NCBI RefSeq assembly: GCF_002001085.1 | Contig: NZ_MUNU01000006.1 | Location: 1 to 64,000 of the forward strand | DNA from: Rhodanobacter sp. B05 | GTDB lineage: Bacteria; Pseudomonadota; Gammaproteobacteria; Xanthomonadales; Rhodanobacteraceae | Direction: 5' to 3' | Length of the DNA: 64,000 bases | Shown: positions 59,073-64,000 of the stretch, one piece after another | How positions within the stretch are numbered: the first letter of the stretch is position 1 | How the letters are laid out: every line of letters begins with the position of its first letter | Notes under the pieces: generated by a model | Database searches by the model: none | The model's input: only the letters and a program-made list of their open reading frames with translations | What the model was told of the DNA's origin: nothing | Position numbers and translations under genes: made by a program

Positions 59073-59089
59073 ATCACCAAGTTGGTGCA
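59073..59089 (+). promoter_or_regulatory. NtrC-like enhancer site upstream of glnA
   Basis: ATCACC-AAGTT-GGTGCA matches the NtrC consensus TGCACC-N5-GGTGCA at ten of twelve fixed positions and contains the perfect palindrome CACCAA-G-TTGGTG. It lies about 110 bp upstream of the glnA sigma-54 promoter. A weaker TTGCAC-containing sequence follows near 59106-59120. Confidence 0.6.
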
Positions 59090-59184
59090 AGTGCCTTGAT
59101 GGTTTGCTTGCACTTGGCGCAGAACTGCCGGATTCGGCGGCCCTGTGATAGTGCAGATGCCTGTTCTTGAATGACTTTGCTTCG

Positions 59185-59200
59185 TGGCACAGGTATTGCT
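59185..59200 (+). promoter_or_regulatory. Sigma-54 promoter of glnA
   Basis: TGGCACA-GGTA-TTGCT fits the sigma-54 consensus with one mismatch. GG (59186-59187) and GC (59198-59199) have the correct 12-bp spacing. The predicted transcript start near 59211 leaves a 43-nt leader before the glnA ATG at 59254. Confidence 0.85.
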
Positions 59201-59253
59201 CACAGACGCAGTATTGTTCCCCCTGCTGCGCCATCCATTGCCGAGGTTTCCCC

Positions 59254-60663
59254 ATGACTGCCCAGAAAGTGCTCGACCTGATCCAGGAACACGAGGTCGA
59301 GTTCGTCGACTTCCGTTTCGCCGACATGCTCGGCGTGCATCACCACGTCACCTTCCCGGCCCACGCGATCGACGAGTCGACGTTCGAGGACGGCAAGATG
59401 TTCGACGGTTCCTCGATCACCGGCTGGAAGGGCATCAACGAATCCGACATGGTGCTGCTGCCCGATCCGGACACCGCGCACCTCGACCCGTTCAGCTCGC
59501 ACGTGCAGCTGATCCTGCATTGCGACGTGCTGGAACCGAGCACCATGCAGGCCTACGGCCGCGACCCGCGCTCGATCGCCAAGCGCGGCGAAGCGTACCT
59601 GAAATCCACCGGCATCGCCGACACCGCGTTCTTCGGTCCGGAGCCGGAATTCTTCATCTTCGATTCGGTGCGTTGGCAGAACGACCCGGGCCGCGTGTTC
59701 TACGAGATCGGTTCCGAGGAAGCGGCGTGGTCGTCGCGCTACAAGTACGACGGCAGCAACAGCGGCCACCGCCCGGGCGTGAAGGGCGGCTACTTCCCGG
59801 TCAGCCCGGTCGATTCGCTGGGCGACCTGCGCGCGGACATGTGCAAGGTGCTGGAGTCGCTGGGCCAGACCGTCGAAGTGCATCACCACGAAGTGGCGAA
59901 CGCCGGCCAGTGCGAGATCGGCGTGAAGTTCAACACGCTGGTGAAGAAGGCCGACGAACTGTTGACGATGAAGTACGTCATCAAGAACGTGGCGCACCAG
60001 AACGGCAAGACCGCCACCTTCATGCCCAAGCCGCTGGTCGGTGACAACGGTAGCGGCATGCACGTGCACCAGTCGCTGGCGAAGAACGGCGAGAACCTGT
60101 TCGCCGGCGACCTGTACGGCGGCCTGAGCCAGACCGCGCTGTGGTACATCGGCGGCATCTTCAAGCATGCCCGCGCGATCAACGCGTTCGCCAACTCCAC
60201 CACCAACAGCTACAAGCGCCTGGTGCCGGGCTTCGAGGCGCCGGTGATGCTGGCGTACTCCGCGCGGAATCGTTCCGCGAGCTGCCGCATCCCGTACGTG
60301 GCCAGCCCCAAGGGCCGCCGCATCGAGGTGCGCTTTCCCGACCCGATGAACTCCGGCTACCTGGTGTTCACCGCGCTGATGATGGCCGGCCTCGACGGCA
60401 TCTTGAACAAGATCGACCCGGGCGCGCCGGCCGACAAGGACCTGTACGACCTGCCGCCGGAAGAGGAGAAGAACATCCCGCAAGTCTGCTCCAGCCTCGA
60501 CGCCGCGCTGGAAGCGCTGGACAAGGACCGCGAGTTCCTGAAAGCCGGCGGCGTGTTCACCGACGACTTCATCGATGCCTACATCGAAGTGAAGATGAAG
60601 GAAGTCACCAGGTACCGCGCCAGCACGCATCCGCTGGAATTCCAGATGTACTACTCGCTCTGA
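59254..60663 (+). CDS. glnA: Type I glutamine synthetase
   Basis: Dodecameric cytosolic enzyme making glutamine from glutamate, ammonia and ATP. The 469-residue protein has the usual blocks: [67 protein letters not shown] and the RIPY segment. Tyr398, in DLYDLPPEE, is the adenylylation site, so activity should be modulated by GlnE. The ATG at 59254 is where homology starts. Expression is probably driven by the sigma-54 promoter at 59185 with NtrC; a terminator follows 23 bp after the stop. Confidence 0.97.
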   Translation: MTAQKVLDLIQEHEVEFVDFRFADMLGVHHHVTFPAHAIDESTFEDGKMFDGSSITGWKGINESDMVLLPDPDTAHLDPFSSHVQLILHCDVLEPSTMQAYGRDPRSIAKRGEAYLKSTGIADTAFFGPEPEFFIFDSVRWQNDPGRVFYEIGSEEAAWSSRYKYDGSNSGHRPGVKGGYFPVSPVDSLGDLRADMCKVLESLGQTVEVHHHEVANAGQCEIGVKFNTLVKKADELLTMKYVIKNVAHQNGKTATFMPKPLVGDNGSGMHVHQSLAKNGENLFAGDLYGGLSQTALWYIGGIFKHARAINAFANSTTNSYKRLVPGFEAPVMLAYSARNRSASCRIPYVASPKGRRIEVRFPDPMNSGYLVFTALMMAGLDGILNKIDPGAPADKDLYDLPPEEEKNIPQVCSSLDAALEALDKDREFLKAGGVFTDDFIDAYIEVKMKEVTRYRASTHPLEFQMYYSL

Positions 60664-60685
60664 CCGCGACGAGGGTGCAGGCTTG

Positions 60686-60719
60686 AAGAGCACGGGCGCA
60701 TCGGCGCCCGTGCTCTTTT
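60686..60719 (+). terminator. Rho-independent terminator of glnA
   Basis: Stem GAGCACGGGCGC / GCGCCCGTGCTC (60688-60699 with 60704-60715), extended by two A-T pairs, closes on an ATCG loop and is followed by TTTT. It lies 23 bp after the glnA stop codon. Confidence 0.9.
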
Positions 60720-60818
60720 CTGCCCCTGCAGGCGCCCTGCAACCGGGCCCGACGATCAGTTGCGGATCGCATGATCGAACTGACGGGTCCGTGATCTACC
60801 AGGCTGATCCAGCTCTGA

Positions 60819-62009
60819 CTAGAACTGGATTTGCGCCCTGACCTCCACCACCTTGGGGTCGACTGACAAACCACGTCGGTCGCTCTGGACGTGCACGTAG
60901 TTGACCTGAAGTTTCAGGTAGCGGTTGATGTACCAGTTCGCTCCCAGCGTCCAGTCGCGCTCGCGACCACCCGGTATCGGACTGTCGTCGAGGTCGAGTT
61001 CGCTGTAACGGAGCGCGAGCTCCAGTGCGCCATACGGGCCCTCGGGTTTGATGTTGCCGACGTTGCCGCTGGAGTACGGGCGTGACTCGCCGGTGACGAC
61101 CCAGCTGGCGAACGCGTAGTAGCCGCTGGCGTCGTAGTTCGGGCGCGCTCCGTCCGGCGCGACCACGGCATGCAGGTATTCGCCCTGGATGGACCACGGG
61201 CCGCGGATCCACAGGCCTTCGAAGCCGGTCCGATCGATATGGTCGGTTGGGGCGAGATTCCCCGAGTCCACCAGCCTCGCCGCCAGTCCGGCCTCGGGGT
61301 TCGCGCGCAGCCGCGCGCTCGGTGGCGTGTAGATGCCGCGTCCGTCGGTGGTGCCGTCGGGCGATTCTTCCGAGGCGGAAACGCCCAGGTGGATCACGTC
61401 GCCGGGCTGATTGTGCGGCACCCACGCGAAGCGGGCGGCCAGCATGCGGCCGTCGCTGCCGCCATTGAGGTCACCGCCGGCGTAGTAGCCCGCGTTGACG
61501 AGGTAGTGCGGACGCTCCCATGCCCAGTCCACGCCGAGACGCCGGTTGGCGTAGATCGCCTGAGTCGGCAACGCGGACTCGAGGAAGGTGGTGGCACCGG
61601 TGCTGGTGTTGCCCTCGAAGCCCACCGGTGTCTTGCTGAATCCGATCCGGAAAGCGCCGACGTCCTTGCCCAGGAGCGCCTTGCTCTGCACGCGCAGGTA
61701 GGTGTCCAGCCATGTCCTGGCCTGGAAGTCGTAGCCCACGGTGGCGTCGTAGACGCCTTTCTTCTTCACGTAGAAGCCGAACTCCTTGCGCCGGTTGGTC
61801 TGTGCATCGGCAAGCCGGCCCTCGTCGTTCGAGAACCGGTCGACGTCATACTGATACTTGAGCACCAGGCCCAGGTCGGTTCCGTCGTCGAACACGTAAT
61901 GTGTGGGCCAGTTGTCGACGAAATTGTACGTGTCGGACCTGCTTTCGCCTGCGCTTGCCATGGTCGGGATCGCCACCAGCAAGGCGGCCATCAGCGTCGT
62001 CTTCTTCAT
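60819..62009 (-). CDS. OprO/OprP-type anion porin
   Basis: A 396-residue outer-membrane barrel with a signal peptide (MKKTTLMAALLVAIPTMASA) and the PF07396 phosphate-selective porin pattern: FGFYVKKKGVYDATVGYDFQARTWLDTYLRV, RIGFSKTPVGFEGNTSTGATTFLESALPTQAI, and the final VEVRAQIQF strand with a terminal Phe. OprP and OprO carry phosphate and polyphosphate, but this gene lies behind cysW-cysA, so sulfate or another oxyanion is equally plausible. A GC-rich hairpin lies in the 126-bp gap to cysA. Convergent with glnA. Confidence 0.9.
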   Translation of the reverse strand: MKKTTLMAALLVAIPTMASAGESRSDTYNFVDNWPTHYVFDDGTDLGLVLKYQYDVDRFSNDEGRLADAQTNRRKEFGFYVKKKGVYDATVGYDFQARTWLDTYLRVQSKALLGKDVGAFRIGFSKTPVGFEGNTSTGATTFLESALPTQAIYANRRLGVDWAWERPHYLVNAGYYAGGDLNGGSDGRMLAARFAWVPHNQPGDVIHLGVSASEESPDGTTDGRGIYTPPSARLRANPEAGLAARLVDSGNLAPTDHIDRTGFEGLWIRGPWSIQGEYLHAVVAPDGARPNYDASGYYAFASWVVTGESRPYSSGNVGNIKPEGPYGALELALRYSELDLDDSPIPGGRERDWTLGANWYINRYLKLQVNYVHVQSDRRGLSVDPKVVEVRAQIQF

Positions 62010-62058
62010 GGGTGTTTTCCCTTTTCATGGTGCACCTGCGTTGCCGTCGGAGATGACC

Positions 62059-62084
62059 GGGGCGGCGCAGGCGCAGACCGCCCC
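62059..62084 (-). promoter_or_regulatory. GC-rich hairpin between cysA and the porin gene
   Basis: GGGGCGG (62059-62065) and CCGCCCC (62078-62084) can pair around a 12-nt loop in the 126 bp separating cysA from the porin. It may limit read-through from the ABC genes into the porin or mark the end of the cys transcript. No T-tract is present. Confidence 0.4.
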
Positions 62085-62135
62085 GACGCGGTCGGCCGAC
62101 AGGCCAACCACGGGAGAGAAAGGAAGGAACTCCGG

Positions 62136-63254
62136 TTACCGCCGGTCGGGTGGGCGCCAGGTCCAGCGATCGCGGATCACGGCGCGGTTGCCGTGGTCGT
62201 CATCGAATGGAAACGCGACGAGCCGGTTTGGCGCGACGCGCAGCACGGCACCCGGTTGCAGTCCCAGGCGACCGAGATCCTCGCTCGCGACATCGGCCTC
62301 CAACGCCAGGTCGATGTCGCCGACGTACAGGTCCAGGTGCGCCACGCTGCCGGCCAGATACACGTGCCGCAGACGCGCCTCCCACGCAGGCTGGCCATCG
62401 GGTACCGACAAGGTGAGGTGCTCCGGGCGTACATAGGCGACACCATGGCGATAACGCCCGTCCCACGGGTCAGTCATGAGCGGCCAGGCACCGGCGCCCC
62501 ATCCCTGCGCATGGCGGGCCAGCGGGATCCGGTTGGTGCGGCCGATGAACTCGCACACAAACGGTGTGGCCGGATCCTGATAGACGGCCTGCGGCGTGCC
62601 GACCTGCTCGATGCGGCCGCGGTTCATGACGGCGATGCGGTCGGCGAGCTCCAGCGCCTCCTCTTGGTCGTGGGTCACGAACACGGTGGTGAGCTGCAGT
62701 TCCTCGTGCAGTTCGCGCAGCCAGCGGCGCAGGGTGATACGTACCTGCGCATCCAGTGCGCCGAACGGCTCGTCCAGCAGCAGCAACTCCGGTTCGACCG
62801 CCAGGGCTCGCGCGAGGGCGACGCGCTGACGCTGGCCGCCGGAGAGCTGGCTGGGATAGCGATCACCCAGTTCTTCCAGTTGCACGCGCTTCAACAGACG
62901 CTCCACCTGCTCGCGGATCTGCGCGCGCGACGGGCGGCGGCGGCGCGGCCGCACGCGCAGTCCGAACGCCACGTTCTCGCGAACCGTCAGATGACGGAAC
63001 AAGGCGTAATGCTGGAACACCAGTCCGACATTGCGCTCGCGTGCGCTGGCGGCGAGGAAGTCCTGATCCCCCTGCATGACGACTCCCCCGTCCGGGTAGT
63101 CCAGTCCGGCGAGGATGCGCAGCAAGGTGGTCTTGCCCGATCCGGACGGTCCGAGCAATGCAAGGAACTCGCCCGGCGCCATCTGCAGGCTGACGTCGTC
63201 CAGTGCGGCGAAGTCGGCAAAGCGGCGGGTGAGCCGGTCAAGTACTAGCGTCAT
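62136..63254 (-). CDS. cysA: Sulfate/thiosulfate ABC transporter ATP-binding protein
   Basis: A 372-residue ATPase that powers the CysTW sulfate importer. It has Walker [10 protein letters not shown], the signature [15 protein letters not shown], Walker [13 protein letters not shown], the H-loop [15 protein letters not shown] and a C-terminal TOBE/CysA regulatory domain ([14 protein letters not shown] ... [11 protein letters not shown]). The [21 protein letters not shown] start lies 7 bp after the cysW stop. Length and C-terminal domain fit CysA rather than the shorter lipid or amino-acid ATPases. Confidence 0.94.
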   Translation of the reverse strand: MTLVLDRLTRRFADFAALDDVSLQMAPGEFLALLGPSGSGKTTLLRILAGLDYPDGGVVMQGDQDFLAASARERNVGLVFQHYALFRHLTVRENVAFGLRVRPRRRRPSRAQIREQVERLLKRVQLEELGDRYPSQLSGGQRQRVALARALAVEPELLLLDEPFGALDAQVRITLRRWLRELHEELQLTTVFVTHDQEEALELADRIAVMNRGRIEQVGTPQAVYQDPATPFVCEFIGRTNRIPLARHAQGWGAGAWPLMTDPWDGRYRHGVAYVRPEHLTLSVPDGQPAWEARLRHVYLAGSVAHLDLYVGDIDLALEADVASEDLGRLGLQPGAVLRVAPNRLVAFPFDDDHGNRAVIRDRWTWRPPDRR

Positions 63255-63261
63255 GGGGATC

Positions 63262-64000
63262 TCAGTGGCCGCCGGGCGCATGCGCAGCGATCTCGTCGCT
63301 GTAGCGCCATTCGAGGAAGGTCTTCACTGCCAGGGTGAGGAGGGCCAGCAAGGCCAGCAGCGAGGCGATGGCAAACGCACCGACGTAGTCGTACTCGTTG
63401 TAGCGCATCTCCACTTCCAGCGGCATGGTGGTGGTCAGCCCGCGGATGTGACCGGACACGACGGATACCGCGCCGAACTCGCCCATCGCGCGGGCATTGC
63501 ACAGCAGCACGCCGTACAGCAGCGCCCAACGGATGTTCGGCAGCGTCACGCGCAAGAACATCTGCCAGCCATTGGCACCGAGGACACGCGCGGCTTCCTC
63601 CTCTTCGCTGCCTTGCGCCTGCATCAGCGGAATCAGCTCACGCGCGACGAAGGGCAGGGTGATGAAGATCGTCGCCAGAACCAGACCCGGCACGGCGAAG
63701 ATGATCTTCACTCCATGCGCGGCCAGCCACGGGCCAAACCAGCCCTGCGCGCCGAACAGCAGCACGTAGACGAGACCCGAGATCACCGGCGATACCGAGA
63801 ATGGCAGGTCGATCAGTGCACCGAGCGCGGCCTTGCCACGGAACTCGAAGCGCGTCATCGCCCATGCAGCCGCGATGCCGAAGACCAGGTTGAGCGGCAC
63901 GGCGATGGCCGCCACCAGCAGGGTCAGCCGGATCGCGGCCAGCGCCTCGGGCTGGTGCAGGCTCACCAGGTAGGCGTGTACGCCCTGGCGGAAGGCTTCC
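63262..64000 (-). CDS. cysW: Sulfate ABC transporter permease CysW (5' end outside window)
   Basis: Inner-membrane permease subunit; 246 codons are visible and the N-terminus lies beyond base 64000. Membrane segments include [29 protein letters not shown], the [22 protein letters not shown] stretch, and the EAA coupling loop [25 protein letters not shown] that docks on CysA. The residues [20 protein letters not shown] preceding an internal Val codon match CysW, so the internal start is not the true one. cysT and a sulfate-binding protein gene are expected to the right, outside the window. Confidence 0.93.
   Translation of the reverse strand, partial: EAFRQGVHAYLVSLHQPEALAAIRLTLLVAAIAVPLNLVFGIAAAWAMTRFEFRGKAALGALIDLPFSVSPVISGLVYVLLFGAQGWFGPWLAAHGVKIIFAVPGLVLATIFITLPFVARELIPLMQAQGSEEEEAARVLGANGWQMFLRVTLPNIRWALLYGVLLCNARAMGEFGAVSVVSGHIRGLTTTMPLEVEMRYNEYDYVGAFAIASLLALLALLTLAVKTFLEWRYSDEIAAHAPGGH

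Overview
The window is high-GC chromosomal DNA from a gammaproteobacterium of the order Xanthomonadales, most likely family Rhodanobacteraceae (Rhodanobacter or Dyella-like). This is inferred from the tonB-exbB-exbD-exbD block facing pdxJ (the arrangement described in Xanthomonas campestris), from REP-type palindromes, and from protein style. Genus and species cannot be fixed from sequence reading alone. I see no rRNA, tRNA, CRISPR array, replication origin or prophage.

Layout. 1-2178: end of tonB, exbB and two exbD genes (TonB energising complex), closed by a terminator. 2180-3490: an ISL3-type insertion sequence, sitting directly on that terminator's T-tract and carrying a frameshifted transposase. 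3515-11220 (minus): gltB-gltD-phosphopantetheinyl transferase-pdxJ. 11418-13358 (minus): acs. 13.7-18.5 kb: a small membrane stress protein, a radical SAM protein, an S9 peptidase and fbp. 18.6-25.3 kb: a REP pair, a DJ-1-like protein, small detoxification-type enzymes, a WYL regulator, a DUF885 peptidase, an Xre/RES toxin-antitoxin pair and a GDSL hydrolase. 25.3-28.7 kb: phhA divergent from an Lrp-type regulator, then an acyltransferase and a hydrolase. 28.8-35.6 kb: a large GH92 glycosidase, an Fe(II)/2OG dioxygenase, small proteins, an AT-richer HNH nuclease gene and an exported methyltransferase-like protein. 35.7-37.9 kb (minus): an MNT/HepT toxin-antitoxin pair whose toxin gene is broken by a perfect 17-bp tandem duplication, and a Ycf46-like AAA ATPase. 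38.0-43.1 kb: PQQ-type sugar dehydrogenase, a single-domain GIY-YIG nuclease gene flanked on both sides by inverted palindromic repeat pairs, a PEBP protein and an envelope cluster (DUF1328, DUF883, holin-like, short protein, AI-2E-type permease). 43.2-51.3 kb: a complete tripartite RND efflux operon plus an SDR reductase, with a divergent LysR regulator. 51.3-52.6 kb: methyltransferase and uppP. 52.8-60.7 kb: a nitrogen block (TorF-like porin, glnK, amtB, then a tricorn-like protease, then glnA) with two good sigma-54 promoters and NtrC-like sites. 60.8-64.0 kb (minus): cysW (cut by the window end), cysA and an OprO/OprP-type porin.

The metabolic core is nitrogen assimilation. AmtB with GlnK, GlnA and GltBD together form ammonium uptake, glutamine synthetase and glutamate synthase. 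The amtB and glnA units appear to share sigma-54/NtrC control, and an outer-membrane porin is first gene of the amtB unit. The most unusual signals are the GIY-YIG gene framed by REPIN-like pairs, further short-repeat pairs elsewhere including inside the efflux operon, and the HepT gene disabled by an exact, reversible-looking duplication.
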